This document shows positions 1 to 10,100 of a stretch of 17,536 bases of DNA, piece after piece. Positions within the stretch are counted from its first letter, which is position 1. Every line of letters begins with the position of its first letter. The position numbers and the translations under genes are program-made. Source of the DNA: Ectocarpus siliculosus (lineage: Eukaryota > Sar > Phaeophyceae > Ectocarpales > Ectocarpaceae); NCBI GenBank assembly GCA_000310025.1, contig FN649733.1, forward strand, positions 859,835-877,370, given 5' to 3'. The notes below the pieces were generated by a model. It had not been told where the DNA came from. It was given only the letters and a program-made list of their open reading frames with translations, and did not search any database.

Positions 1-63
1 GGGGTGGGGGGGGGGGGGGCGTACTCATTTGTTGTTTGCCGTAGTCATTTGACCATTGACCAC
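1..63 (-). repeat. Poly(C)-tailed repeat, fragment A (poly(G) on the plus strand)
   Basis: Starts with a near-continuous G run, then GCGTACTC and GACCATTGACCACGCG. Read on the minus strand it is GTCAATGGTCAAA...TACGGCA...ATGAGTACG and poly(C), the same layout as the copy at 17033-17160. It is cut by the window edge. Confidence 0.6.
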
Positions 64-83
64 GCGTCCCTTTCGAGACGGAG

Positions 84-140
84 CAGGGGGGGCGTACTCT
101 TATGTTTTGCATGCCTTAGCGGTTAGACCACTGACCACGA
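84..140 (-). repeat. Poly(C)-tailed repeat, fragment B
   Basis: A G run, GCGTACTC, GTTTTGCATGCCTTAGCGG and GACCACTGACCACG. It is nearly identical to 13844-13902 and spaced 73 bp from fragment A. Confidence 0.65.
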
Positions 141-149
141 GGGAGAGGG

Positions 150-1700
150 GTTGGAGGGGGATTCACGTAACCAGTGTTGCCGACCAACAAGATTTCGCGC
201 TGCTTCAACCAATCCTCGACCTTGCCGCGTGCCCAATCTTACCTACGCATCCTTGTTCCTAAGGACAAGTCTCTCCCCCCCAAAAGAACTGTCGCGCCTC
301 CAACAATGGTCGAGAGAGAACAAAAAAAAAGAACTATCTGCTATTGCGAACCTATATCACCCCGCATGTAACTGCCGAGGTTTTTTTTTCGAAGCTTTGA
401 GGTAGACAATGCGACAAAATAAAATTGCTGTGGGCATAGAAAACAAAATGATTTCCTCTGGACCGGCACGTGTATTGTAGTAGCGAAAAAGGAGATGGAA
501 CGAGTGTGCGGTGAACACTTCATCAACTAAAAACCAAATGAGTGCCTGGTGCTCATGTACATTCGTACGATCCCTGTACGGCAAAAGCGAAATGTGCGGG
601 ATTCAATGTACGGGAAACAAGCAAAGGAGTGAGGAGAAAAGACGCAAAAATGAACGCGCTCTCTCACCGTGGAGTTGAACGGCAGGACAGCCAGACATCC
701 CGCCAGAATTACCATGAAACCCAAGGTTCGGAACATGGGGTGAAGACCCTGCTTGCTAGACACTCTCCACCGTCTCCAAACAAGCCACCCTGCGTGTGTG
801 CGTGCGCATGAGTGTTTTCAGAAGTTTTCTATCACTATTGTGTTGCTCCGTCTGTGAAGAAGAACCAGTTCGATCGATGCTCCTAACGTTTCACACAAAA
901 AAAAGAGTGAAGGGAGGAAACATACCGTTCCCGCGCGTCTCGTGCCCGAAGAGTTTCGAAAACACTGCCGACACAAACACCCGACAAGGGAGCGCTGTCC
1001 ATTCCCACCCCAGGTATCCTCCGTTCAACGGTTGTTCGCAGTGGATATGCAGTAAAGGCTACCGAGAGACTGGGCATCGTGAGGAGTGCTCAAACCGTGA
1101 CACTGGCTGTGCGTGTATGTAGAGACCTAAATTTTCTCTCAAACTGGTTCAGGATACAACAGCAGTATAGTCTACACACTCGAGATGAGATGGGTTATGT
1201 CTTGGAAATTTTTCGTTGTCATTCTTACACAGGGAACAGAAGGCATCCGAAGGTGATGAATCGAACGATAGGCCGACGACCGGATCGGCCAAGCAACGCG
1301 GTCGGTCGGTCGGTCGGTCGGTCGTTCGTTCCCCAAGCGAACGGACACAAGAACCGGTTCCCCAACACCTCACCCAACACAGCACCCTGACAACGCGGGC
1401 GAAGCCAGCCAACCCTACCGAAGCCAGCCAATACACATGTAGACTAGGCTGGTTGAAGCAAACAGACGTGTACGTAAAACACAAAATGAGGCGTTGCCTG
1501 GCTGGCTTTTTTCTGCCTTCCCCCTGCAAGTTCAGGATCTTCCAAAGTCTATGCTACAGATTACAGATCCGAGCAGCATGTTAGAAAGTCGAGCTAAGAT
1601 ACATACCCATGCGACTACACGCAAGAGTACTGCTGTGGTCCACCACCAACGCTCGACACCAGATACATACTTACTCTGGCACACGTCAGATCGGGTTCGT
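150..1700. other. Intergenic region, no gene supported
   Basis: Open frames here are short and lack coding-like third-position bias or recognisable motifs. The region holds the (GGTC)6 repeat near 1300 and A- and T-runs near 320 and 380. I see nothing else that I can name. Confidence 0.5.
1300..1323 (+). repeat. (GGTC)6 microsatellite
   Basis: Six tandem GGTC units followed by two imperfect GTTC units. Confidence 0.9.
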
Positions 1701-1703
1701 CGG

Positions 1704-1715
1704 CCCTAACCCTAA
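1704..1715 (-). repeat. Interstitial telomere-like motif, two TTAGGG units
   Basis: CCCTAACCCTAA on the plus strand. It sits beside the first copy of a 17-bp direct repeat (AAGCCACCTCTCAACGC at 1714-1730 and again at 1790-1806). Confidence 0.8.
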
Positions 1716-1732
1716 GCCACCTCTCAACGCAT

Positions 1733-1786
1733 CAATTCGGCCAGCAAATAGACGGCTAATTTTTTAAAGCAAACGTGTTGGACAAG
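1733..1786 (+). repeat. Repeat module M, copy 1
   Basis: It aligns over about 54 bp with 3259-3312, sharing TTCGGCC, AAATAGAC and AAAGCAAAC and then GTTGGA. It lies just outside the left end of the putative transposon. Confidence 0.65.
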
Positions 1787-1837
1787 GAAAAGCCACCTCT
1801 CAACGCGCAGCAGCACGTGTATCAGTGTTGGATATTG

Positions 1838-1968
1838 GGTATCGAATATCGATACAAAACTGATATATATCGCCGATACGCAGTATCGGTATTTCCGGTT
1901 TCCACGCCGATATTTGTCGATACGAATCGGTATCGGTATCGATATCGGTATTCGATACTCGATATTTT
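1838..1968. repeat. TATCGATA-type palindromic array, left
   Basis: Many overlapping copies of ATCGATA, GGTATCG and CGATATC, largely self-complementary. It forms the left subterminal region of the putative transposon. Confidence 0.8.
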
Positions 1969-1969
1969 G

Positions 1970-3070
1970 GCCCCCTTTTTACCGGGGGGGGGTCAGTTTC
2001 CCAGCTGTCTACCCCCTTTTTTCGCTCCCCGGAGGCACCTACGCGCCTACTCCTGTCGCCCCCCACTGTCATCACAACCACACACCACACACACACCAGC
2101 CCCTGCCAGCCACACACCACACCAACAGCGCCTGTGTCTCAGCTCCTGAGACCCACATTGGTGTGCAACATGAACCTTCAAGAATTCGGCTTTGTCGCCG
2201 GCGATAGCGCTGCCTCTGCCGAATGAGTAGCAGTCATCCCCGTTATTTTAGAGTCAGCTTGCCTCCTTACGTAGATTTGGCGTTTCCCGCAGTTTCAGCA
2301 GTAGAACTACTACATTAGTGCGAACAGAGGCCGTACCTCCTGCGGACAATTAATGCTGTGTGAACTTGGTTTTGGGACTTGTAATACGTAATGGCAAGGT
2401 GTGCTTGATTTCATGTCCGACCACTTGGGCGTGTGATGAATAGAGGTAGGTGATGTCGTGTTCAAGTTTGGCAAGCGTTTGATTTTTGCACATAATGTTT
2501 TCGCCATGTTTCTTCTTTTGTTTCCTCTTGGCTGTTGGGTGGCTAGAGTTGATACTCGCTCGAGGTGCATTGCTGATTGTTGGGCACCCACAACTGGTGG
2601 GTGGAGTTTTGCATGCATAACTTTGAAGGTAGTAAGATAATATAAAACCAAGTGTTCGAGTTTTTTTCGCGTTTTTTTGTCATGAAATCCTGCTCGCAGC
2701 CGAGCTTGCACTGATTCGATCGCAACCTTACGGCGGTGTTAAAGTGTGTACGTGTATACACACATGCACACTGACTGTAAAATGTAAAATATATCTGGTG
2801 GACATAGCTACACAACCAACTCCTGCCTCTTGCACGATGCAGTTTTGTATGCGCAACATTACATCACAACGTGTGCCCGCTGTTGTTGTTGTGCTCGTGA
2901 TGTTCAACTAACTGCACACACCTGGCACCTGGCAAACACCACTACTTCCATGCCGCCGGACCATGCGCGCACGTCTTGCGCACTGCTGTATACTTCAGAT
3001 AAGGGTTGGGGTGTGCCAGGGTACGTGTAGTTGCGTAACGCTCGCTCTTCTTGTAACCTGAGGGTTTCAA
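1970..3070. other. Interior of the putative transposon, no coding sequence supported
   Basis: It contains CA-rich simple sequence near 2085-2125 and short open frames without a recognisable transposase motif. The longest (minus strand, 2711-2310) has no family signature that I can see. Confidence 0.45.
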
Positions 3071-3074
3071 AACA

Positions 3075-3145
3075 GCCGTATCGATATCGAGTATCGATAC
3101 TCGATATGTATCGAGCCATTTTCGGGATACTGTATCGAACAAAAT
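3075..3145. repeat. TATCGATA-type palindromic array, right
   Basis: It includes CGATATCGAGTATCGATACT and nearby variants. It is the inverse-oriented counterpart of the array at 1838-1968. Confidence 0.8.
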
Positions 3146-3258
3146 ATCGGTATTTGTGTTTTTTTCTAGATACGATTGGCGTATTGTCTCGAACCCTTCT
3201 GCCCGACCAATATCCAACACTGAGAGACGTGTATACAAAAGGGAGGGTGTTGGTTTCG

Positions 3259-3312
3259 ATTCGGCCGGTAAATAGACAGCGATTTTTGTAAAGCAAACTC
3301 GTTGGATAAATA
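3259..3312 (+). repeat. Repeat module M, copy 2
   Basis: About 80 percent identical by eye to 1733-1786 and in the same orientation. It is followed within 25 bp by telomere-like repeats. A shorter relative occurs at 14612-14640 (AGCAAACGCGCTGGATGAA), also followed by TTAGGG motifs. Confidence 0.65.
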
Positions 3313-3333
3313 ATAGAAAGGGTGGAATTTCGG

Positions 3334-3361
3334 GGTTAGGGTTAGGTTAGGTGTTTTAGGG
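3334..3361 (+). repeat. Interstitial telomere-like motif
   Basis: GGTTAGGGTTAGGTTAGG followed by TTTAGGG. These are imperfect TTAGGG units directly after module M copy 2. Confidence 0.8.
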
Positions 3362-4195
3362 TCAAGTAAACCTGCTTCTCTATTTTCCGTAGAAAAAACA
3401 TACTTTCTTCGCGAAGGCAGTAGGCAGTCCATTTCGGCGCAGTTGCGAACCTTGTAGGTCCCTCCACCGCCTATGCACGGAGGAAGTAGGAACTTCCAAG
3501 TTCTGGGGACAGAATAACTCTGTTCGTCCGTTATTTAGCGGTTTTAAGCGGGTACTTTGTGCACCATTATTGTTTTTGCGAAGTTCTGTGACCCGCTGAA
3601 ACCGTTCCTTTTGGTGAGAAGTGAAAAAGAACGCGATATTTATCCATCGTCCACAACAACAACGACGACAAGAAACCTTTCGGCCTGCTTGCTGTATGCA
3701 TACTATAGTATGGATACAACACCTGCTCACAGAACTGCTGCTGGGAAGAAAAGAAAATGACATGCCCGCACAACCATTTTGGGCGGGGGACTGTTTCCTG
3801 CAGCAAACGATCAAAAGATACCGTCGACAAATCATGGTTGGCGGATGGCCAATTGCCAAGAGAGCACTGCTGCTCTCTATCAAATGATCAAATAGAATAG
3901 ATCGCTCTGACCTGTATCCAGTACAACGAGAAAAAAGAATACCACCTAGTTCTACATGGGAGTGCTACGAACCCGGTAGCAGGTACAACAACAACAGCAG
4001 TTCGTGTATAAAACGCAACGGAACAAGAGGGTGGAGGATAGCACGCACCGGCACCGGGGACCTGGCATAGCCTACATCCCGATCATGCAGCATTATAGTG
4101 CATTAGTTCCAGTCTACAGCAGTAGAAGATCACTAGTCTAAGCTGGCCACGACGATGCGCAAGTATAGTATTGTAGGGTGGGTACCCACGGACTA
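3362..4195. other. Region downstream of the divergent gene, no gene supported
   Basis: It may include the 3' UTR of the minus-strand gene. One minus-strand segment near 3800-3725 has an acceptor-like CTGCAG and an open phase-0 frame, but third positions are not G/C-rich and no homology is recognised, so it is not called. Confidence 0.4.
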
Positions 4196-4200
4196 CTTAC

Positions 4201-4296
4201 ATCTGTGAGATCTGTGAGGCCGAACGTGCGGTCTGTGTTGTACAGCATGAACGAGAGGTTTTCCCTCTCACTATCCACCAGCTGTGGTCTACGTTC
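4201..4296 (-). CDS. Candidate alternative exon of the divergent gene
   Basis: An open segment of 32 codons bounded by a pyrimidine-rich acceptor (GGGCCACAG) and a consensus donor GTAAGT. It includes ENLSFMLYNTDRTFGLTDL with G/C-rich third positions, so it looks coding. It fits phase 0, but the upstream exon would need a weak donor, and no convincing downstream exon was found. I do not recognise the product. Confidence 0.3.
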
Positions 4297-4410
4297 CTGT
4301 GGCCCAACGCAAAGAACAAGGCACCAAGGCCTCAAGCGTATACCACCAAAGAAGTATATAGTAGTACGAAGTACTTCTCTAAAGACGTCCGTTCTTTTAC
4401 ACTATTACTT

Positions 4411-4520
4411 TTATTCTGCTGTATGGTAGCGTCGTGCTTCCTCTGGTACGGTGCACAGCGGTTTGTGTGCAATGAACATTGGCTTGACAAGGCCCACAGC
4501 GCCTTGTTGAAAAGCGGTGT
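4411..4520 (-). CDS. Divergent gene, exon 3 (putative last exon)
   Basis: The acceptor GCGGTAGCAG joins exon 2 in phase (G|AC gives Asp). It encodes TAFQQGAVGLVKPMFIAHKP, then 15 more residues to a TAA at 4413-4411. A weak phase-0 donor (ACC|GTACCA) inside it could instead link to the exon-like block at 4296-4201. Confidence 0.45.
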
Positions 4521-5956
4521 CTGCTACCGCTTTTGCTACAATTGCTTCACCTCCACGACTAATACGATCCATGCAGCAGCCTTGTTTCACGTTTACAGAG
4601 CGGGCCCAAACCTATTCGTTGCCACCACCGCCGCTGCCTTGCTCTCACCTGGCTAATCCAACAAACAACTTTCAAACGGAACAACGACGGAGTGACTTTA
4701 GTACATTGCTGTACTGCTGTCCGTGCCTAAGTCCGTGCTTGCGATGGGTGCATTCTCAGATGCTACATAACAGGAGAGTGCATTTACAGATTCGTTTTTC
4801 ACTCACCAAAAATCATCCCGACCGCTAGCAGAGGCTTGTGGTCCGGTATGACCACCGTCACGCCCTCCTTCAGCACCAGGAGGTCGGTCATGGCGATGCC
4901 GCAGCTCAATGTCATCAATATCAAGCTCCTCTGGGCGCCGACAGCACCAACGCCGTAATGGCACGGAAGCAACGACGAGAACAAGAGCATTATTAAGGAA
5001 AAATGAATACGAGTATATAATACCCATTCGAGATATACCCACAGTAATCGAGCGGGATGTGGTGGAGTCTTTTCAGTGAGTAGAGGAAAACCGGCTGGGT
5101 ACTGGACTAATTTCGAGTCTTTTTAAGTCATGTATACACTGATGATTTATATCAGTGATGCCAGCTGGTGCAAGTACAACAACATCTGTATAGGTATGCA
5201 TGTGCGTGCAAGAGAGGGAGGGAAGGGGTCGGGAGCACCGAGGGATCCGGAGCACACAGCGGCAGTCAGTAGGAACAATGATGAGCTGAACGTTTTCATA
5301 GTTTAGGAACCAGCTCCTTCGGTTACCAATAGTCTTGTCTATCCCGTGGGATTTGTAGTACACATTTTGAGAAGGTTTCATTGTGCTCGATGGTCTCAAC
5401 TAACATCTTGGGTGGGTGGGGGCGCACACTTGCGTCGTATCTAAATAATGGTATTTCCGACGCGTCCCAACAAACGGACAGCAGTCGAATCTCAAGATTC
5501 AGAGCGGCAAAGGTAGCTGCAAGTATCAACGAACTTCTTCGTCCTCAGCATGTCTGTCCCCTGCATGTGTGTCGATCGGCAGCAAGCACAAGTTGTTTCG
5601 TGGCCTATCGGGTGGTGTGTTCAAGAGGACCCTGCTAGCCGTGCACGTTGTACATGTTAGCACGCTGTGACACAAGGAGATGCAGCAGCAGTACCCGCAT
5701 CTTCCCTCTATCGGCCAGTAAGAAACAGATTCTACGCGTACAGCAGGTACATCAGAGAGCGCAACCACAGCGTTTGAGTTGGTTCTGCACGCACCTTCAA
5801 TCTCCGATAGCGGGTCTCGTGCTGGCTGTCTGCTTCTGCGTAGGCGGGCGATCTCTCTCCGGCGGCGGTGGCCGTTCTTGTCGTCGTCGAAGCTGCGGCG
5901 TTGTTGCTGGCAACGGATCCAGTAGCAGTGGAGATACTGCGGCTCTTCTTGCCCAT
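4411..5956 (-). CDS. Uncharacterised small hydrophobic protein, three exons, divergent from the Cyc8-like gene
   Basis: I do not recognise this protein. Exons 5956-5795, 4930-4807 and 4520-4411 join with matching phases (0, then 1) to 131 codons and a TAA. The ATG has A at -3 and G at +4. Residues 1-54 begin MGKKSRS and are Ser/Thr/Ala-rich, then charged (QHETRYRRLK). Residues 55-95 contain the hydrophobic run LILMTLSCGIAMTDLLVL and a second, shorter one (LLAVGMIF), so membrane insertion is likely. The donors AAG|GTGCGT and TTG|GTGAGT are good. Exon 2 in this frame has strongly G/C-rich third positions. The ending is the least certain part: the TAA overlaps an AATAAA, and an exon-like segment lies 115 bp further on. 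An extra exon inside the 864-bp first intron cannot be excluded. Its start lies 634 bp from that of the Cyc8-like gene, which suggests co-regulation. Confidence 0.55.
4807..4930 (-). CDS. Divergent gene, exon 2 (hydrophobic segment)
   Basis: 41 codons plus one base. The acceptor is GGCGCCCAG and the donor is the consensus GTGAGT. Third positions in this frame are mostly G or C, unlike the overlapping frame that reads EELDIDDIEL. It encodes a probable transmembrane stretch, then KEGVTVVIPDHKPLL. Confidence 0.65.
5795..5956 (-). CDS. Divergent gene, exon 1
   Basis: 54 codons from the first in-frame ATG, in an AGCATGG context, to a consensus-like donor AAG|GTGCGT, phase 0. It encodes a low-complexity Ser/Thr/Ala N-terminus followed by a charged segment. 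It could be a disordered tail or a targeting region; neither is proven. Confidence 0.6.
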
Positions 5957-6240
5957 GCTTGTTGCAATCTCCGCCACGCAGGGCGGTCACAGGTAGTGGG
6001 GGCGCGCCTAGGGAGCAGCCCGCTGGAGGACAACCGCTTTCCAGCGACGTCAGTCGTTGCAGAGAGAAGACTCAGCGACAGGCGGTGGGTTTTGCTGCAG
6101 CTGTCCAGCCAGCCAGCGGGCCAGCGTCCGCGGTTGCCAAGTAATTGCTCAAGCTGAAAAGTACAACAGAGTCGGTGCTTACCGCAGAGCTAAGTGCCCG
6201 GTGCCGTTATCTCCAGACAGATCTCTGTCTCTCTCGTTAT

Positions 6241-6287
<47 letters not shown>

Positions 6288-6590
6288 TATACCACACAAG
6301 AAGTGGTTCGTTTCAGCCTCTTCGTGGAGAATGGTTGTCCGTGCTGCGCACAGGAAAGAGTAGCAACTGTCAGCCAAGCGCGGCAGAGCACAGCTACAGC
6401 GTCAACCAGTTGCTGGGCAGCGGCCCGGCAGCCGGCATCATTTTTGCTCCGCCCCCCCTGCCCGGCAGGCAGCTAAGAAAAAAAAACAGAAAAGAAAACA
6501 ATTTTGTCACGACACCCACCCACAACTGCTCTCTCTTTCCACTCGAACCCGTCGCCTGCTGCTTGCTCAGGCGCGCCAGCAGCAGCAGCT
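5957..6590. promoter_or_regulatory. Probable bidirectional promoter and 5' UTRs between the two divergent genes
   Basis: 634 bp separate the two start codons. No clear TATA box was seen. The most prominent feature is the (CT)20 tract. On the Cyc8 side an upstream ATG at 6331 opens a 10-codon reading frame that ends at 6363; it would be a uORF if transcription starts before it. Transcription start sites cannot be placed from sequence. Confidence 0.5.
6245..6284 (+). repeat. (CT)20 microsatellite
   Basis: Forty uninterrupted bases of CT on the plus strand (GA on the minus strand), about 310 bp before the Cyc8-like start codon and 290 bp before the divergent start codon. CT/GA tracts are frequent in promoters and 5' UTRs, and this one is probably length-polymorphic. 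Confidence 0.95.
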
Positions 6591-7115
6591 ATGGAGCCAC
6601 GCCTGGTGGATTCGAGTGGTGCGAGACCCCTGGGTCCAATGCCGGGGCGGCTGGGCAACCCCCACGCAATGGGAGGCCAGCTTCAGCCACGGCCGAGCAT
6701 TGCAGCAGGGGCAGCAGGAGCAGGAGGAGGAGGAGGAGGCGGGGCAGCGGGAGATGCATACGACAGTAGGCAGAGAGGACCACCGCAACAGGGGCACATG
6801 GACGCAGCAGGAGCAACATCAGCAGGAGGAGGGGGAAGCGCGGGCACCGGGGGAGGGAACGGGGCGGTCGGGGGAGGAGGAGCAGGAGGGGCGGCGGGAG
6901 GAGGAGGAGCAGGAGGGGGCGTGGACGGGGCGCTGAAGCAGCTAGCACACGCAAACGAGAAGGCTTGGGGCACGTTGGGTGGTGTGTCCAGAGCGATGGA
7001 AAATGAAGCACAGTCCATGGAGTGCTACGAGCGGGCTCTGGTCCACAACCCTTACAGCCCTTCCGCGCTGGCTGGCCTGGGGGGCGTGTACAAGGCCCGT
7101 GGCGACTATCGAAAG
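6591..7115 (+). CDS. Cyc8-like gene, exon 1 (N-terminus, TPR1 and start of TPR2)
   Basis: Codons 1-175. The first 38 residues are mixed, about 39-112 are Gly/Ala-rich, and the TPR array starts near residue 124 (EKAWGTLGGV). The exon stops after the codons for DYRK, in the middle of TPR2. The donor at 7116 (AAG|GTGCTG) is weak but phase 0, and it joins seamlessly to exon 2 at the position expected from yeast Cyc8. The stronger-looking GTAGGG at 7135 would break the frame. Confidence 0.87.
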
Positions 7116-10100
7116 GTGCTGTCCATTGTTGTGGGTAGGGCAGCGGCAGCAGACAGCAGGCAACGGCTGCCCAAATCTTTTTGACCCCCCTAACCTGCAA
7201 GTATAGCCGCTGCTGGCGGATATATCATCCGAACTTTACATCTTCCATCCGCAAAGAATCATTTCACCATGTACAAGTGTCCAAGCTGTCAGCGTCTCTC
7301 CGACTCTCCGATATCTGCACGGCTATTATTAATTTGTTTCTTGAGCCCGCTCAAACCAAGGGGCACGCTCAATTTGTCGTTTTTGTCGACCATCCGAGCC
7401 CGCCTTGGTTGGGGTTGAATACGAAATGCCCTTGATTGTTTTCTCGTCTCCTTTCCGATGGCCAGAAAAAGAAGTCCTGCCGTAATTGTAAGTTGTGTAG
7501 GTGATGTTGTTTGGTTGTGCGTGTCTTCAGCCCCCGCCCGGCCGGCAACAAGCATCACATGGCAGTTGCTTGCTTTACCGTTTGTTTCTTGAGGTTCGCG
7601 GCGAAAACGAACGAACGGAGCAATAAAGATAGCCCGGAGGCAGGCAGTGATGATGGACAATGCTTAATATGGTTGTCAAGGCCGATATATGGGGTAGCGG
7701 CGTTTGCGGATGGCTGTTCTTGAAACAGCAGAGCAGCACCCAAGCCATCTCCTGGCTGGCTTGCCTGCCGGCTGCTGCACCCGCATCAAGAGCACCACCC
7801 CTAGTAGGAATAATCAATGATGGATTCCATTTTTGGTAACAGAGAACTGCTCATCGAAGAGTCAGCCGGAAGCAGGCGGGAACCGACGAACGGCCGGTCA
7901 CCGGTTGTCGGAGAGAGAGAGAGCTTGCACCATATAGAACCGCCTGCTGCCACCTACACCCGAAAGTTTTAGCGTAATGTTCGCGCATGCACGGCGGCGT
8001 TGTGCACTATTTTTTTTCTTCCCCTCCTCCCACGGTCTCTCGCCCCGCACTCTGTCCTCTGTCTGCCTGATGTTGATGGAGGATGGATTGTGGAATCCAA
8101 TCCATCATCTGTCTGTCTTTTGAAATTGCATTGCCGATGATGTTGTGGATGTTCTTGCGGTATTTATGCTACATCGCCGGCCGGGTTTCTCCCGTGTTTT
8201 GGTGGTGGGTGCAGCAGGCACTCCCTGGGTTGCTCCTTGAAGCATACATACGCCCATACCACCGTGATCCCACAAAGATTGATACCCATCCACATACATA
8301 CCCCAACGCTGCTGCCCGTAGGTGATGCAATAGTACTATTATACTGCTGTAATAGCGTGATGTGGTTGCTTGCACGTACGAGTCCATTTTTGTGGAGGAC
8401 GCGGAATTTTGATTTCCCCGTGTGTCCAACAAAAAATGTGACCCGGGGGACGAGATGATGAGCTTGTGACAGGTTGCGACAGTTATGACTCGGCGCCAGT
8501 AGCATACGCAACAAGCAGCTCACCCACCGTTTTTTGGCATCTGTGTTCTGATATATGTCGACTCCGGCCGCATGGAATTTGTGTGCTTCTCCCATGCGTT
8601 CTCAACAGGACGGACTCGCCGTCCATGGTTGTTCGAGACATGCCTTGTAAGCGCCTGATGTCAGGTACCTCGTGTATTTGTAGCATGTTGAAGCCGCGTT
8701 GCACCCCACCGGTAGTCAACTATGCAACCAACCTGGTAGCACATATATGTAGAGCTCTCGTGGAAAGCAAGTGTGACGGCGGAAACGAGCACTTTCGGAG
8801 TTTTAATTTAATTCACCGACGGTCGGTGAGATAGATGGTTGTTGCCTGCGCGCTCTCGTGTGCTCGCCTCGTTGTTATCCACGGCTTTACATTCTCTCGC
8901 GCGGGCGGTGCTGCACGCAGCAACCAAGAATTCCGATCAATAACGCAGCAGCCGCGGCGGCGGTGTTTTTTTACCATGTGTGGCGCAACGGCAAAAGAGG
9001 TAGGCCCTCAGCCGGCGGCCTGCTTGCCAACACGCAACAGCGCCGGCGCGATCAACGTATAGGTATAAGAGCGGCACCTATTTTATATGGTGAGCAAGAA
9101 CACGCTCAACCGCCGTGCAGTGGCTCAATGACGGGCTATATCTTGAGACACCTAAAGCTAGCTAAATATTTATGATACACCCGCTATCCATGTGGTGTGT
9201 GGGAATACAAGTTGTGACGGTTTTACCTCTCTCCCTCTTCATGTGTGTTTGCTAGCACACATTTTCATGTTTCTTGTGCGCCGGCCGGCCGGCATTTGCA
9301 TAATCACCGGCACAAAATATGCATGTCTGCGGCACACGATTTCACCGGCGCTACTTCTGTACTACTATGTAGTATGCAACAACGGAGCATCATCAGCCGC
9401 CGATCCGCTACTGATGCCGCTCGACTGCTGTGCTTTCTAGGGCAGTTTAGCAGTCAGTCTTGGAAGACGGCGGTGTACCATGTGTAGCACGCCGTTCACT
9501 TTCAGCGGACACCCCGCCCTGTTGAAAAAGTGCAAAACAACTTGATTTCCCGTCCTTGGCCCATCAAGATCTTTCACCCGTACCACTATTCCGGCCACCA
9601 CCCGCCCTGTAATATACCATACTTCTAATACTTGTATAGAGTGCCCGGCCACGACTGCGTGCATGGGTACATAGTGCTTATGCATACCGTTGTTTTCCAT
9701 CTACAAGCTTCCACCCACATTTTGAGGAGGTACGCACATGTGGATATGTGGATACCTCCGGTTGTTGCATACATATTGGTTGCATGGTACCGGTACTGAA
9801 AGGCTTGTATCTAGGGAAGCTGGTTGGTGGCCACGACGACGGTTTCGGCGAGATCTTGTGGTTGGCCGAAACATTTGCACGCAAAGTTTAGGGTAGGGTG
9901 TGGAGCAGTGGGGAGATGCCGCGGCCCTCTCGACCGGCCGCGAGGCAATACAATGGCTCTCCTCCATGACGTAAGATAAGATAGTAGTTCTTCGAATAAC
10001 TTGTGAGGTACGAACTACTTTTTCTTGGAGTAAATTGTGCCAAGTACTTGATACCGTATGGAGTACTTCGTACCACTCTCCAGGTGTTTTTTCTTCCGCG

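Larger units (their letters stand above)
1823..3226. mobile_element. Putative non-autonomous hAT-like DNA transposon
   Basis: The left end CAGTGTTGGATATTGG (1823-1838) is matched perfectly in inverse at 3207-3222. Inside each end are dense TATCGATA-type subterminal repeats (1838-1968 and 3075-3145). An identical 8-bp sequence, ACGTGTAT, lies directly before the left end (1815-1822) and 4 bp beyond the right terminal repeat (3227-3234). A CAGTG terminus, subterminal repeats and 8-bp target duplications are hallmarks of the hAT superfamily. No transposase is visible in the 1.1-kb interior, so it would depend on a partner in trans. The extra AGAG at the right end is unexplained. Confidence 0.5.

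Noticed and set aside
2310-2711. 133-codon minus-strand open frame inside the putative transposon, considered as a hAT transposase fragment
   Set aside because: No BED finger and no hAT dimerisation motif could be seen, and composition is not coding-like.
1800-3250. CRISPR-like array in the TATCGATA-rich regions
   Set aside because: The units are short, overlapping and palindromic, with no regular spacers, and the context is eukaryotic.
3380-3883. 167-codon minus-strand open frame, and an overlapping one near 3830-3567
   Set aside because: No motif and no third-position bias. An acceptor-like site near 3800 fits phase 0 but nothing else supports it.
4803-4930. Alternative reading frame of the minus-strand exon 2 (EELDIDDIEL...)
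   Set aside because: Third positions are T-rich in this frame and it stops just past the donor; the hydrophobic frame has the coding bias and joins both neighbours in phase.
7135-7140. GTAGGG as an alternative exon 1 donor
   Set aside because: It would leave phase 1, while exon 2 needs phase 0, and it would add residues absent from the Cyc8 alignment.
6589-7200. Long minus-strand open frame antisense to exon 1, rich in Leu and Pro
   Set aside because: It is the mirror of the GGN-rich glycine codons of the real exon and has no splice or family support.
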